Under the pieces are notes generated by a model that saw nothing but the letters and a program-made list of their open reading frames with translations, ran no database searches and was not told the origin of the DNA. This document shows, one piece after another, positions 42,024 through 56,498 of a stretch of DNA of 57,817 bases. Position numbers and translations under genes: made by a program. Source of the stretch: Bacteroidales bacterium. Its GTDB lineage: Bacteria; Bacteroidota; Bacteroidia; Bacteroidales; UBA7960. The stretch covers positions 1 to 57,817 of the forward strand of contig SLKR01000083.1 in the NCBI GenBank assembly GCA_007134525.1, read 5' to 3'. Position 1 is the stretch's first letter. Every line of letters begins with the position of its first letter.

Positions 42024-44992
42024 ACTGCCATACTTACTACAGCCTTCGCTACGGTACGCTATCGCCTGAAGAGCTGGCAGGCCTAGCAGCCTCTCACGGG
42101 CTTCGCAGGATCGCGCTCACCGATATCAACAATTCCAGCGCAATGCCTGACTTTGTCAGGGAGTGCAGTAAAAGAGGGCTCGAAGCGGTCGCAGGCATGG
42201 AGTTCAGGAAAGGCGACCGCCTGCTCTATATTGTACTGGCACGCAACCCGAAAGGGTTCGGCAGGATCAACGCTTTCAGGAGCCTTCACAATACAGCCAA
42301 CATACCATTGCCCCCGCAATTTCCTGTATGCGAAAATACCTTCGTAATTTACCCGTTCAGCCCTGACGGGAAAAGATCAGAATACGGGCCGAACGAATAC
42401 ACGGGCATAAGGTCAGACCAGCTGCACATGCCCGGGGCGGCAGCAGCGGTAAAGGAACACCCGGACCGCATGCTTGCCCTTCATCCGGTATCTTTCAGCG
42501 ACATTAGGGGGTACCGGCTGCACCTGCATCTTCGGGCGATAGATCACAACATACTTTTAAGCAGGCTGAATGCAGGCAATACCGGCAGGCAGGCAGACAT
42601 AATGCTCCCTCCGCGGGTTCTGAGGCAAAACTTTGCCACGGCAGGCAATATCATAAACAATACCATTAAGCTGCTCGACAAGTGCAGCATGGATTTTGAA
42701 TTTGGCAAACCAAAGAACAAAAAAAGCTTTACCGGCAGCCGGGCCAGCGACAGGGCTCTTTTGGAAAAACTTGCAACAGAGGGCATGCTGCAGCGATATG
42801 GAGCCAAATACAAAGAGGCACACAGGCGTATCAGGCATGAACTTGACATAATAGACAAACTCGGATTCTCCTCCTACTTTCTTATCACATGGGATATAAT
42901 ACGCTACTCAATGTCGCGGGGGTTTTACCATGTAGGCCGGGGGAGCGGTGCAAACAGCACGGTGGCATACTGCCTGCACATCACAGATGTTGACCCCGCA
43001 GAGCTTAACCTTTATTTTGAACGCTTTATAAACCCAAAACGCTCGACACCCCCCGATTTTGACATTGATTACTCCTGGAAAGACCGCGATCAGGTCCTGG
43101 ACTATATCTTCAAACGCTACGGGAATGAACATACAGCTCTTCTGGGAACCATATCCACCTTTCACAGAAGATCCGCGATAAGGGAAGCCGGAAAGGCATA
43201 CGGGCTTCCGAAGTCAGAAATAGACATGCTTGCGGGGCAAACATCTGATAAAGTATCCGGTGACAGAGTCTCTGCCAGTGTACTTGATATAGCCGGGCAA
43301 CTAGCCGGCTTACCTAATATCAGGAGTATACATGCAGGAGGTGTGCTGATTTCAGAGGAACCGGTATATATGTATTCGGCACTTGATCTTCCTGCAAAGG
43401 GGCTGCCGTCAGTACAATGGGATATGTATGTTGCAGAAGACCTCGGCTTTGAAAAGATAGACATCCTGAGTCAGAGAGGCATAGGGCATATCAATGAGTG
43501 TGTCAGGCTGGTCAGCGAGAACCGGAAAGACCAGCCAGACATACATAACATGGCTGCCATCAAGGAGGATCCGAAGACGCTGGAACTGCTTAAACAGGGT
43601 CAGGCAACTGGTTGCTTCTATATAGAAAGCCCGGCAATGAGGGGCCTGCTCAAAAAATTATTGTGCAGTAACTACATTGAGCTGGTAGCAGCCAGCTCAA
43701 TAATCAGACCGGGAGTGTCACGTTCAGGGATGATGCAGGAGTACATAAAACGCAGAAGGGATCCCTCAAAGGCAGAATACCTGCACCCGGTCATGGAGGA
43801 GCAGCTAAAGGAGACCTATGGTGTAATGGTTTACCAGGAGGATGTAATCAGGGTCTGCCACCATTTTGCAGGCCTGGATCTTGCAGATGCAGATATTCTC
43901 AGGCGGGCAATGAGCGGAAAATACAGGTCGGAAAAGGAGATGCTGGGGCTGGCAGGGAGGTTTTTCAAGGGTTGCCGGGAAAAAGAACGTGACGAAAAGA
44001 TATCAAAAGAGATATGGCGCCAGATAAAGTCTTTCGCCGGATACTCATTCTCCAAGGCCCACTCTGCATCCTTTGCTGTTGAAAGTTTCCAGAGTCTTTA
44101 CCTGAAGGGACACTACCCGCTTGAGTTCATGACTGCAGTACTGAACAATTTCGGAGGCTTTTACCGCAGCGAAGTATATTTCCATGAAGCAAAACGACTG
44201 GGCGCACGCATCGAACTGCCCTGTGTAAACAGTAGTGAGTATCTCAACAGAATAAAAAAGAATACAATATATACCGGTTTTGTAAACATTCAGGACATTG
44301 AACAAAAAACCGCCAGGCTTATAGTCATGGAAAGGGAAGAAAACGGGCTATACAGCGGGCTTGAAGACTTTGTAAGGAGAACGGGTATAAAACATGAACA
44401 GCTGGTTATCCTGATCAGGATTAAGGCCCTGAGGTTCACAGGCACCGACAAATACAAACTTCTTTGGAGGGCATGTATGATCAGGGGCAAGACAAGCTTC
44501 CGTCACCCCGAGCTGTTCAGTACCCCTTACGGCAATACAGTCCTGCCCGAGCCTGAAAACAGTCCGCTTACCGATGCGTACGACGAAATACAACTGCTGG
44601 GTTTTACGCTGAGTTCATCCCCGTTTGACCTGCTCAAAACAAGCTTCAGGGGAGATATAGCTGCCCGTGATATGATCTCTCACAATGGCAGGGACGTGCG
44701 TATGGTGGGGTGGCTGGTAAACACCAAGTATGTACGAACCGTAAAGGGAGAAACAATGTACTTCGGCTGCTTTATTGACGCCGGGGGAGATTTCTTCGAC
44801 ACTATACACTTCCCTGATGTTGTCAGGAGATATCCTTTCAGCGGGAAAGGGGTATATCTACTGATCGGTCAGATCCAGACCGAATTCTCACATCCGGGCC
44901 TAAAAGTACTAAGGATGGCACGCCTGCCATTCAGGCCTGCGCAGTCGGGCCTCCCAGGTTCATCGGCAGCCCCGGTCCTTCAATATCCTTAA
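42014..44992 (+). CDS. dnaE: DNA polymerase III alpha subunit, short (dnaE2/ImuC-sized)
   Basis: 992 residues, shorter than replicative DnaE (about 1160). The N-terminal PHP domain is degenerate: the metal-binding H-x-H becomes N-C-H, and T-D-H becomes T-D-I (36-38), so proofreading or pyrophosphatase activity from this domain is unlikely. The polymerase core is intact, with G-R-G-S-G-A-N-S near residue 315 and catalytic aspartates in P-D-F-D-I-D near 345. The H-S-A-S-F-A-V-E-S-F finger region and a C-terminal OB fold (M-V-G-W-L-V-N-T-K) follow. Translationally coupled to dinB, it is probably the error-prone partner in lesion bypass. Its last 62 bases overlap the convergent DUF3467 gene. Confidence 0.88.
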   Translation: MYINCHTYYSLRYGTLSPEELAGLAASHGLRRIALTDINNSSAMPDFVRECSKRGLEAVAGMEFRKGDRLLYIVLARNPKGFGRINAFRSLHNTANIPLPPQFPVCENTFVIYPFSPDGKRSEYGPNEYTGIRSDQLHMPGAAAAVKEHPDRMLALHPVSFSDIRGYRLHLHLRAIDHNILLSRLNAGNTGRQADIMLPPRVLRQNFATAGNIINNTIKLLDKCSMDFEFGKPKNKKSFTGSRASDRALLEKLATEGMLQRYGAKYKEAHRRIRHELDIIDKLGFSSYFLITWDIIRYSMSRGFYHVGRGSGANSTVAYCLHITDVDPAELNLYFERFINPKRSTPPDFDIDYSWKDRDQVLDYIFKRYGNEHTALLGTISTFHRRSAIREAGKAYGLPKSEIDMLAGQTSDKVSGDRVSASVLDIAGQLAGLPNIRSIHAGGVLISEEPVYMYSALDLPAKGLPSVQWDMYVAEDLGFEKIDILSQRGIGHINECVRLVSENRKDQPDIHNMAAIKEDPKTLELLKQGQATGCFYIESPAMRGLLKKLLCSNYIELVAASSIIRPGVSRSGMMQEYIKRRRDPSKAEYLHPVMEEQLKETYGVMVYQEDVIRVCHHFAGLDLADADILRRAMSGKYRSEKEMLGLAGRFFKGCREKERDEKISKEIWRQIKSFAGYSFSKAHSASFAVESFQSLYLKGHYPLEFMTAVLNNFGGFYRSEVYFHEAKRLGARIELPCVNSSEYLNRIKKNTIYTGFVNIQDIEQKTARLIVMEREENGLYSGLEDFVRRTGIKHEQLVILIRIKALRFTGTDKYKLLWRACMIRGKTSFRHPELFSTPYGNTVLPEPENSPLTDAYDEIQLLGFTLSSSPFDLLKTSFRGDIAARDMISHNGRDVRMVGWLVNTKYVRTVKGETMYFGCFIDAGGDFFDTIHFPDVVRRYPFSGKGVYLLIGQIQTEFSHPGLKVLRMARLPFRPAQSGLPGSSAAPVLQYP

Positions 44993-45245
44993 TGGGGCCA
45001 TGAGCTGACTCAAACTTGTTAATGTTCTCTTTGAGCGCCTTCATCAAACGCTTTGCATGCTGTGGAGTCAGTACTATCCTTGACTTGACCTTTGCCTTGG
45101 GAACACCCGGCATCAACCTGACAAAGTCAATAACAAACTCTGTATTGGAGTGGGTAATGATAGCAAGATTAGAATACACTCCCTCAGCAACCTCAGGTGT
45201 GAGTTCAATATTTATCTTCTTATCGGATTTCTTTTGATCAGCCAT
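44931..45245 (-). CDS. DUF3467 family protein
   Basis: 104 residues, acidic-to-mixed charge, beginning M-A-D-Q-K-K-S-D-K-K with a family core of E-G-V-Y-S-N-L-A-I-I-T-H-S-N-T-E-F, then R-I-V-L-T-P-Q-H-A-K-R-L. The function is unknown. It follows rpoC by 14 bp and is clearly on the same transcript, an arrangement recalled as recurrent in Bacteroidota; a transcription-related role is only suggested by that. Its C-terminal 20 codons lie opposite the end of dnaE. Confidence 0.85.
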   Translation of the reverse strand: MADQKKSDKKINIELTPEVAEGVYSNLAIITHSNTEFVIDFVRLMPGVPKAKVKSRIVLTPQHAKRLMKALKENINKFESAHGPIKDIEGPGLPMNLGGPTAQA

Positions 45246-45259
45246 AATATCCCTTTCCT

Positions 45260-48200
45260 TTATTTGTTGGTTACTTCACTTTTTTCCTCCGGACTTTCCT
45301 CCACGACTTTATTTTTGGAAGCCATAAGCAGGTTGTATTCCTCCATGGATCCTACGATTATATTGTCATAGTCGCGTAATCCGGTACCGGCGGGAATAAG
45401 GTGCCCGACAATAACATTCTCCTTGAGTCCCTTAAGACTGTCAGTCTTTGCATTTACAGCTGCGTCGGTGAGAACCTTGGTGGTCTCCTGGAATGAAGCA
45501 GCAGATATAAAGCTCTGTGTCTGAAGTGAGGCCTTGGTAATCCCCTGAAGCTGCTGTCGTGCGGTGGCACCATTCGCATCACGTGCAACCACAAGCTTCT
45601 TATCCCTGCGCCTTAACATTGAGTTCTCATCACGCAGACGGCGGGCGGTAATTATCTGGCCCGGTTTTAATGCAGAGTCGCCCGGATCTTCAACAACCTT
45701 CTTTCCAAACAGGCTGTCATTCTCCTCCATAAAGTCGATCTTGTTCACGATCTCATTCTCAAGGAAGCGGGTATCCCCCTGATCTTCAATAACAACCTTG
45801 CGCATCATCTGTCTAACAATGATCTCAAAATGTTTGTCATTGATCTTCACACCCTGCATGCGATAAACCTCCTGCACTTCATTCACGATATACTCCTGAA
45901 CAGCTGTCGGACCCTTAATTGCTAGGATGTCGGCAGGTGTTGTCGGGCCATCGGAAAGCGGGGTCCCGGCCTTGACAAAGTCATTCTCCTGAGCCAGTAT
46001 CTGCTTTGTAAGCGGTACCAGATAGCGTTTTTCGTCGCCTGTTTTAGAGGTAATGATCACCTCCCTGTTGCCACGCTTGATCTTCTTGCCAAATGAAACA
46101 ACCCCGTCTATCTCGGATACAACTGCAGGATCTGACGGGTTACGTGCCTCAAACAGCTCGGTGATCCTGGGCAGACCACCCGTAATGTCTCCGGATTTAC
46201 CCACTGCACGGGGTATCTTTGCAACGATAGTACCGGGTTTGACCTCAACACCCTCATTTATTACCACATGGGCGCCTACCGGCATATCATATACCCTCTC
46301 CTCATTTCCTGACTTGTCAACTATGCTGATCGAAGGGTTCTTCGTCTTATCCTTGGAGTCAATTATTACCTTCTCGTAGTATCCTGTCTGTTCGTCAGAG
46401 TCAGTTCTGTAAGTGGAGCCCTCCTTCATGTTGTTGAACACTGCCTTGCCGGGCACATCCGATATTATTACCGCATTGTAGGGGTCCCACTCACATATTA
46501 GGTCACCGCTCTTGACTTCATCTCCATTCTTGAAATATAGGTTCGCACCATAGGGGATATTCTGACTGGTGAGTACCATCTGGGTATTCTTGTCAACTAT
46601 TCTCATCTCTGCCGAACGGCCTATTACCACCTGGTAACCGCGTCCGTCATCACTGCTGAATGGCACTGAACGAAGCTCGTCAATCTCAAGCACACCTGCA
46701 TATTTGGCGTTAACCTTCGAAGCAGTGGCAATATTTGATGCGGTACCACCAACGTGGAATGTCCGGAGGGTTAGCTGTGTACCCGGTTCACCGATCGACT
46801 GTGCTGCGATTACGCCCACAGATTCACCTTTTTGAACCATACGTCCTGTGGCAAGGTTACGTCCGTAACACTTGGCACAAACTCCTACCTTCGACTCGCA
46901 GGTAAGAACAGACCTGATCTCAACTGCTTCTATAGGTGAATCCTCAATTACCTGGGATATCTCTTCTGTAAGTTCATCACCGGCTCCAACTATGAGTTCG
47001 CCGGAAGTAGGATGAAATATATCATGCAGGGTGTTGCGGCCTAGTATTCTGTCGTGCAGTGTCTCAACCGTCTCCTCATTGTTCTTCAGGGCGGTAGCCG
47101 TAAGCCCCCTCAGTGTGCCGCAATCGCTCTCGGTAATGATAACATCCTGTGCAACGTCAACAAGCCTTCTTGTAAGGTAACCTGCATCGGCAGTCTTAAG
47201 TGCGGTATCGGCAAGACCCTTGCGCGCACCGTGAGTTGAGATAAAGTACTCGAGAACCGACAATCCTTCCTTAAAGTTTGAGAGGATGGGGTTCTCAATG
47301 ATCTCACCCCCCTTTGCACCCGATTTCTGCGGTTTTGCCATAAGTCCACGCATACCCGACAGCTGGCGTATCTGCTCCTTGGAGCCCCTGGCCCCTGAGT
47401 CAAGCATCATGAATACAGGGTTAAACCCCTGGTTGTCTGCTGTGGTCTTGTCGATCAATACCTTTGTAAGCTTGGCATTGGTATGGGTCCATATGTCAAT
47501 TATCTGGTTATAGCGTTCATTATTGGTAATGAATCCCATACTATAGTTTGCACGAACCTCTTCGACCTGGTCGTCAGCCTGGTCAATCAGGATCTGCTTT
47601 TCTTCAGGAACGATAATATCACCCAGATTAAATGACAGCCCTCCACGGAATGCCAGTTCGAAACCGAGGTCTTTAATGTCATCAAGGAATTTTGAAGTTC
47701 GGGAGATGCCCGTTTCCTTCATAATGCCACCGATAACGTCCCTTAGCGCCTTTTTAGTAAGAAGCAGGTTGATAAAACCATACTCCTCAGGTATCACCTG
47801 GTTAAACAGTATGCGTCCTATAGTGGTTTCAACAATCTTATTTACAAGCTTTCCCTTTTCCTTAACCGGAACCCTTACCTTAATGATGGCATGGAGATCG
47901 GCTGCACCTTCGTTGTGTGCAATTATCGCCTCCTCAGGTCCGTAAAATGTAAGCCCTTGCCCCTTTACAGGATGCTCTGGAGTACTCTTGCGCGCCTTGG
48001 TCATATAGTAGAGACCAAGTACCATATCCTGCGATGGAACTGCAATCGGGGCACCGTTTGCAGGGTTAAGTATATTGTGAGAGGCAAGCATTAGAAGCTG
48101 CGCCTCAAGTATTGCGGCATTGCCAAGCGGAAGGTGAACAGCCATCTGGTCACCGTCAAAGTCGGCGTTGAATGCCGTACAAACCAGGGGATGGAGCTGT

Positions 48201-49579
48201 ATAGCCTTACCCTCAATGAGTTTCGGCTGAAAAGCCTGGATACCCAGCCTGTGAAGCGTGGGAGCACGGTTCAGCATAACCGGATGGCCCTTCAGTACGT
48301 TTTCAAGAATATCCCAGACTACCGGGTCCTTCCTGTCAACGATCTTTTTGGCCGATTTAACAGTCTTAACTATGCCCCTTTCAAGCATCTTCCTTATAAT
48401 AAAGGGCTTGAACAGTTCGGAGGCCATTTCTTTCGGGATACCGCATTCGTGGAGCCCAAGTTCGGGACCGACTACGATAACAGAACGTGCGGAATAATCA
48501 ACTCGCTTACCCAGAAGATTCTGGCGAAATCTACCCTGCTTGCCCTTCAAGCTGTCAGACAGTGATTTCAGCGGACGGTTTGACTCGGTCTTGACCGCAT
48601 TAGTCTTGCGGGAGTTGTCAAACAGGGAATCAACTGCCTCCTGGAGCATCCTCTTCTCGTTCCGGAGGATCACATCGGGAGCCTTGATCTCAATAAGCCT
48701 CTTAAGCCTGTTGTTCCGTATAATGACCCTTCTGTAAAGGTCATTAAGGTCACTCGTGGCGAAACGTCCTCCATCCAGAGGCACCAGTGGACGAAGTTCC
48801 GGAGGTATCACAGGAACTACATCGACAATCATCCACTCTGGTTTATTCTCAATAGTCTTCTGAGCATCACGGAATGCTTCAACAACCTGCAGGCGTTTTA
48901 ATGCATCTGCCTTGCGCTGCTGCGAGGTTTCGGTATTGGCTTTATGCCTCAGATCGTATGACAGCTGGTCAAGGTCGAGCCTGGTAAGAAGCTCCTTCAA
49001 AGCATCGGCGCCCATTCTGGCGATGAATTTATTCGGATCATCATCATCCAGCATCTGGTTCTCCATTGGCATTGACTCAAGGACATTGAAATACTCCTCC
49101 TCGGTCAGAAAATCCATAAAGTTCAACTCGTCGGATTTTATCCCCGGATTGATTACCACATATCTTTCATAATATATAACCTGATCAAGCTTTTTGGAAG
49201 GTAACCCCAGAAGGTAACCTATCTTGTTGGGGAGGGTACGGAAAAACCATATATGCGCAACCGGCACAACCAGTTTTATATGCCCCATTCTCTCCCTTCG
49301 CACCTTCTTTTCGGTTACTTCCACACCACAACGGTCACATACGATTCCTTTATAGCGTATGCGCTTATATTTTCCACAATGGCATTCCCAGTCCTTTACC
49401 GGACCAAATATCCTCTCGCAGAACAATCCGTCTCTTTCGGGCTTGTATGTGCGGTAATTGATGGTTTCCGGCTTCAATACCTCTCCATGCGACCGCTCCA
49501 GAACCGATTCGGGAGAGGCCAGACTGATGGTAATGCTGGAGAAATTGCTTTTTACGTTGGATTCTTTTCTGAAAGCCAT
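45260..49579 (-). CDS. rpoC: DNA-directed RNA polymerase subunit beta'
   Basis: 1439 residues. The N-terminal zinc ribbon is C-H-C-G-K-Y followed by C-D-R-C-G-V (about 66-84). The active-site magnesium loop is N-A-D-F-D-G-D-Q-M near residue 465, and the second zinc site is [13 protein letters not shown] near 885. The bridge-helix and trigger-loop region is intact, including [15 protein letters not shown]. It forms the core polymerase with RpoB, RpoA and RpoZ. It starts 60 bp after rpoB in the ribosomal/RNA polymerase operon, the usual order, and is followed by DUF3467. Confidence 0.98.
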   Translation of the reverse strand: MAFRKESNVKSNFSSITISLASPESVLERSHGEVLKPETINYRTYKPERDGLFCERIFGPVKDWECHCGKYKRIRYKGIVCDRCGVEVTEKKVRRERMGHIKLVVPVAHIWFFRTLPNKIGYLLGLPSKKLDQVIYYERYVVINPGIKSDELNFMDFLTEEEYFNVLESMPMENQMLDDDDPNKFIARMGADALKELLTRLDLDQLSYDLRHKANTETSQQRKADALKRLQVVEAFRDAQKTIENKPEWMIVDVVPVIPPELRPLVPLDGGRFATSDLNDLYRRVIIRNNRLKRLIEIKAPDVILRNEKRMLQEAVDSLFDNSRKTNAVKTESNRPLKSLSDSLKGKQGRFRQNLLGKRVDYSARSVIVVGPELGLHECGIPKEMASELFKPFIIRKMLERGIVKTVKSAKKIVDRKDPVVWDILENVLKGHPVMLNRAPTLHRLGIQAFQPKLIEGKAIQLHPLVCTAFNADFDGDQMAVHLPLGNAAILEAQLLMLASHNILNPANGAPIAVPSQDMVLGLYYMTKARKSTPEHPVKGQGLTFYGPEEAIIAHNEGAADLHAIIKVRVPVKEKGKLVNKIVETTIGRILFNQVIPEEYGFINLLLTKKALRDVIGGIMKETGISRTSKFLDDIKDLGFELAFRGGLSFNLGDIIVPEEKQILIDQADDQVEEVRANYSMGFITNNERYNQIIDIWTHTNAKLTKVLIDKTTADNQGFNPVFMMLDSGARGSKEQIRQLSGMRGLMAKPQKSGAKGGEIIENPILSNFKEGLSVLEYFISTHGARKGLADTALKTADAGYLTRRLVDVAQDVIITESDCGTLRGLTATALKNNEETVETLHDRILGRNTLHDIFHPTSGELIVGAGDELTEEISQVIEDSPIEAVEIRSVLTCESKVGVCAKCYGRNLATGRMVQKGESVGVIAAQSIGEPGTQLTLRTFHVGGTASNIATASKVNAKYAGVLEIDELRSVPFSSDDGRGYQVVIGRSAEMRIVDKNTQMVLTSQNIPYGANLYFKNGDEVKSGDLICEWDPYNAVIISDVPGKAVFNNMKEGSTYRTDSDEQTGYYEKVIIDSKDKTKNPSISIVDKSGNEERVYDMPVGAHVVINEGVEVKPGTIVAKIPRAVGKSGDITGGLPRITELFEARNPSDPAVVSEIDGVVSFGKKIKRGNREVIITSKTGDEKRYLVPLTKQILAQENDFVKAGTPLSDGPTTPADILAIKGPTAVQEYIVNEVQEVYRMQGVKINDKHFEIIVRQMMRKVVIEDQGDTRFLENEIVNKIDFMEENDSLFGKKVVEDPGDSALKPGQIITARRLRDENSMLRRRDKKLVVARDANGATARQQLQGITKASLQTQSFISAASFQETTKVLTDAAVNAKTDSLKGLKENVIVGHLIPAGTGLRDYDNIIVGSMEEYNLLMASKNKVVEESPEEKSEVTNK

Positions 49580-49638
49580 ATATAAGATTTGTTAGGAAGT
49601 TTTTTAATCTGATCAAATGCCGCAAAAATTGCAGGCCG

Positions 49639-53451
<3,813 letters not shown>

Positions 53452-53511
53452 GGGTTTGTGGATTTGAAGTGACTAAAAGCTATGAACTGAAGAAACAGAA
53501 TAACCAGTAAT

Positions 53512-53562
53512 AAAGATCAGACTTCTACAGCGAATGGCTCATTCGGCAGAAATCTGATCTTT
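53512..53562 (-). promoter_or_regulatory. Long hairpin between rplL and rpoB (attenuator or RNase III site)
   Basis: The outer arms AAAGATCAGA and TCTGATCTTT are perfect 10-bp complements (53553-53562 and 53512-53521). Inside, TTCT/AGAA and the inner arms CGAATG/CATTCG around a 3-nt AGC loop continue the stem. No T tract follows on the minus strand, so a simple terminator is unlikely. In E. coli the rplL-rpoB gap carries an attenuator and an RNase III site; a comparable role here is inference. Confidence 0.7.
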
Positions 53563-53582
53563 AGTGACTTTCAAGTCTGGGA

Positions 53583-53963
53583 TTACTTTACCTCAACCTC
53601 TGCTCCGGCCTCTTCAAGCTGCTTTTTCAACGATTCGGCCTCGTCCTTTGTAACTCCTTCCTTGATAGCTTTGGGTGCACTGTCAACCAGCTCTTTCGAC
53701 TCTTTAAGACCCAAACTGGTCAGTTCCTTAACGAGCTTAACAACTGCAAGCTTCGACGGGCCTGCCGCTTTCAGCATAACATCAAACTGTGTTTGCTCTT
53801 CAGCATCTTCACCGCCGCCTTCACCGCCAGCGGCTGCAACAGCCACAGGAGCCGCAGCTGCGGGCTCAATACCATATTCTTCTTTTAAAATTTCCGCCAA
53901 TTCATTAACCTCTTTTACCGTAAGATTAACCAATTGTTCTGCAAAAGCTTTCAAATCTGCCAT
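53583..53963 (-). CDS. rplL: 50S ribosomal protein L7/L12
   Basis: 126 residues. The N-terminal dimerisation helices run to about residue 35, then a short alanine/glycine-rich hinge ([10 protein letters not shown]), then the C-terminal globular domain with F-D-V-M-L-K-A-A-G and the factor-binding helix [15 protein letters not shown]. It forms the mobile stalk with L10 that recruits elongation factors. It lies 56 bp after rplJ. The length is typical (120-130). Confidence 0.97.
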   Translation of the reverse strand: MADLKAFAEQLVNLTVKEVNELAEILKEEYGIEPAAAAPVAVAAAGGEGGGEDAEEQTQFDVMLKAAGPSKLAVVKLVKELTSLGLKESKELVDSAPKAIKEGVTKDEAESLKKQLEEAGAEVEVK

Positions 53964-54019
53964 TTTCTTATTGTTTTAATAGGGTTTTACTTTTTTAAAC
54001 TGTTTGATAAATGATTGGT

Positions 54020-54553
54020 CTAGCTCTCCTCACGTTCGGAAAGCGTTTTGACGACGCCTGCTATTGTATTTCCTCCAGATTTAAGCTGTGAAAGAACATT
54101 CTGTACAGGCGACTGCAATAGTCCGATAAGATCTCCGACAAGCTCTTCTTTCGACTTGATATTTGCAAGGGTATCCAGCTGGTCGTTGCCAATAAATACT
54201 GCCTCCTCAATATATGCAGCCTTTAAAAGCGGCTTTTCGAGTTTTCTGGCCTTCCGGAACTCCTTGATCAGTTTGGCGGGAACATTACCCGTGTCAGAAA
54301 GCATGAGTGAAGTTGAGCCCTTTAGTACCTCATAAAGAGGTTCCAGGTTCTTCTCGCACTTTTCCATAGCCTTCTTAAGCAGGGTATTCTTCACAACCTC
54401 CATTGTAACATTGCGCCTGAAGCACAATCGCCTAAGGTTGTTTATAGTCTCCACGTTCAAATCGGAAGTGTCGGCCAGATAAATGATATCGCTGTTTTTC
54501 AACCTCTCGGTAAGCGATTCCATTATCTGATATTTTTGTTCTCTACTTTTCAT
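54020..54553 (-). CDS. rplJ: 50S ribosomal protein L10
   Basis: 177 residues, the usual L10 length. The N-terminal rRNA/L11-binding domain contains T-I-N-N-L-R-R-L-C-F-R and V-V-K-N-T-L-L-K-K-A. The C-terminal helix, rich in S-P-V-Q-N-V-L-S-Q-L-K, anchors the L7/L12 dimers. It is placed 37 bp after rplA. L10-L7/L12 autogenous control of the rplJ leader is known in other bacteria; this gap is too short to show a clear equivalent. Confidence 0.97.
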   Translation of the reverse strand: MKSREQKYQIMESLTERLKNSDIIYLADTSDLNVETINNLRRLCFRRNVTMEVVKNTLLKKAMEKCEKNLEPLYEVLKGSTSLMLSDTGNVPAKLIKEFRKARKLEKPLLKAAYIEEAVFIGNDQLDTLANIKSKEELVGDLIGLLQSPVQNVLSQLKSGGNTIAGVVKTLSEREES

Positions 54554-54590
54554 AAAGCGTATTCCTCTTTAAAGGTGAACCACCTCTTGT

Positions 54591-55286
54591 TTATAATGAC
54601 ACTGATTTGGTATCAACCTGAATCCCTGGGCTCATAGTGCTTGACATATATATACTTCGCACATATGTACCCTTGGAAGCTGCAGGTTTCAACCTCAATA
54701 TTGTCTGAATGAGATCTTTGGCATTCTCCATGAGTTTCTCCTTTTCAAAGGAGACCTTCCCGATACCGGCATGGATAATGCCATACTTATCCACTTTAAA
54801 GTCGATCTTCCCGCCTTTAACGTCCGCCACGGCTTTTCCGATATCCATGGTGACCGTTCCGGCCTTAGGATTGGGCATAAGTCCGCGCGGACCAAGTATG
54901 CGCCCCAGGGCACCTACCTTTGGCATGACATTGGGAGTTGTGATAACAACATCAACATCTGTCCATCCACCCTTGATCTTCTCAACATATTCATCCAGGC
55001 CAACGTAATCAGCTCCGGCTTCTTTAGCTTCATCCTCCTTCTCAGGGCCACAAAGTACAAGAACACGAACGGTCTTACCCGTACCATGCGGCAACGTGGT
55101 AACACCCCTTACCATTTGATTGGCTTTCCTGGGATCCACACCCAATCTGATGTCCAGATCAACTGATGCATCAAATTTGGCATAATTGAGTTTTTTAACC
55201 AGTTCAGCCGCTTCGGGTAAGGAATACAACTTGTTACTTTCGAACTTCGATAAAGCTTCTTTTTGGTTTTTTGTTATTTTCGCCAT
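54591..55286 (-). CDS. rplA: 50S ribosomal protein L1
   Basis: 231 residues with the L1 signature [17 protein letters not shown] near residue 120-140 and the conserved [12 protein letters not shown] at the C-terminus. It forms the mobile L1 stalk at the tRNA exit site and in many bacteria represses its own operon. It follows rplK by 60 bp. Confidence 0.98.
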   Translation of the reverse strand: MAKITKNQKEALSKFESNKLYSLPEAAELVKKLNYAKFDASVDLDIRLGVDPRKANQMVRGVTTLPHGTGKTVRVLVLCGPEKEDEAKEAGADYVGLDEYVEKIKGGWTDVDVVITTPNVMPKVGALGRILGPRGLMPNPKAGTVTMDIGKAVADVKGGKIDFKVDKYGIIHAGIGKVSFEKEKLMENAKDLIQTILRLKPAASKGTYVRSIYMSSTMSPGIQVDTKSVSL

Positions 55287-55346
55287 TTCTTAGATTGCGT
55301 TAAGCTTTAATAATTCACATTGCCCATACCGTGCATAAGGCAGGTA

Positions 55347-55784
55347 TTAAGCAGGGCGCTCCCCTTTGATACGAATACCCATACTGCGTGCTGTTCCTGC
55401 AACCATATTCATGGCTGAATCAACAGTAAAACAGTTCAGGTCTGGCATCTTTTCCTCAGCGATCGCCCGAACCTTTTCCCAGGTAATGGTTGCTACCTTA
55501 GCCCTGTTGGGTTCTGCTGAACCTGATTTGATCTTTGCTGCCTCACGTAATTGTACGGCAACAGGCGGGGTTTTAATGATAAAGTTAAAGGACTTGTCCT
55601 TGAACACGGTAATTATTACCGGTATCACCTTGCCTGCCTTGTCTTGCGTACGGGCGTTGAACTGCTTGCAAAACTCCATGATATTAACACCCTTAGCACC
55701 CAATGCAGGGCCTACGGGCGGTGAGGGGTTTGCAGCACCTCCTTTGATTTGCAGCTTGATTATTCCACTAACTTCTTTTGCCAT
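55347..55784 (-). CDS. rplK: 50S ribosomal protein L11
   Basis: 145 residues starting M-A-K-E-V-S-G. The frame extends six codons upstream, but that ATG-preceded extension is not family-like. Hallmarks are [20 protein letters not shown] (split here to stay short) and the C-terminal [14 protein letters not shown]. It forms the GTPase-associated centre with 23S rRNA and is the thiostrepton target. It lies 74 bp after nusG. Confidence 0.97.
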   Translation of the reverse strand: MAKEVSGIIKLQIKGGAANPSPPVGPALGAKGVNIMEFCKQFNARTQDKAGKVIPVIITVFKDKSFNFIIKTPPVAVQLREAAKIKSGSAEPNRAKVATITWEKVRAIAEEKMPDLNCFTVDSAMNMVAGTARSMGIRIKGERPA

Positions 55785-55858
55785 TTTTAGTTTGTTTTTC
55801 AAATAAGGGGACTGACATTTTCAGCAGGTTCTTAAACCGGGCACCCCGTAACAGGCAC

Positions 55859-56401
55859 CTACTCCTTCTCCACCTGCATGAAACTCAGCTCCAAAGGTGT
55901 TTTTCTTCCGAAGATCTTCACCATCACCTTGAGTTTCTTCTTCTCCTCATTGATCTCCTCAATTACACCTGAGAAACTGTTAAACGGACCGTCTGTTACC
56001 TTGACCGTTTCACCTACTATAAATGGAACGTTCAGTTCTTCCTCCTTGCCTGATAATTCGTCAACCTTTCCTAAAATACGGTTGACCTCTGAAGGACGAA
56101 GGGGTACCGGGTCACCACCAGAGCCCAGAAATCCCAGTACGCCGGGAACATTTCTTATAATGTGCGGAATCTCACCAACCAGTGCAGCCTCAACCAGGAC
56201 ATAGCCAGGGAAATAATTGCGCTCTGCGCTGATCTTTTTACCCTTGCGCACCTGATAGACCTTCTCGGTCGGTATAAGTACTTGCGACACGTAATCTTCC
56301 AGGCCCAGTCTGGCGATTTCATTCTCAAGGTATTTTTTTACCTTTTTTTCTCCGCCACTGATAGCCCGGACAACATACCATTTTTTCACTTGTTCGCTCA
56401 T
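55859..56401 (-). CDS. nusG: Transcription termination/antitermination protein NusG
   Basis: 180 residues. The N-terminal NGN domain begins K-W-Y-V-V-R-A-I-S-G and has Y-F-P-G-Y-V-L-V near residue 64. The C-terminal KOW domain has V-T-D-G-P-F-N-S-F-S-G near residue 135. It binds the RNA polymerase clamp, and its KOW domain contacts Rho or ribosomal protein S10. It follows secE by 97 bp in the standard secE-nusG-rplK order. Confidence 0.97.
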   Translation of the reverse strand: MSEQVKKWYVVRAISGGEKKVKKYLENEIARLGLEDYVSQVLIPTEKVYQVRKGKKISAERNYFPGYVLVEAALVGEIPHIIRNVPGVLGFLGSGGDPVPLRPSEVNRILGKVDELSGKEEELNVPFIVGETVKVTDGPFNSFSGVIEEINEEKKKLKVMVKIFGRKTPLELSFMQVEKE

Positions 56402-56498
56402 ACCTGTTTACGAGATCTTTGTTCCGCAAAACTTTGCCGCCGGCCGGAGAAAACCAAAACATCAGAATCATTTCCCTTGCCGGTACAAAGCGGAAACA

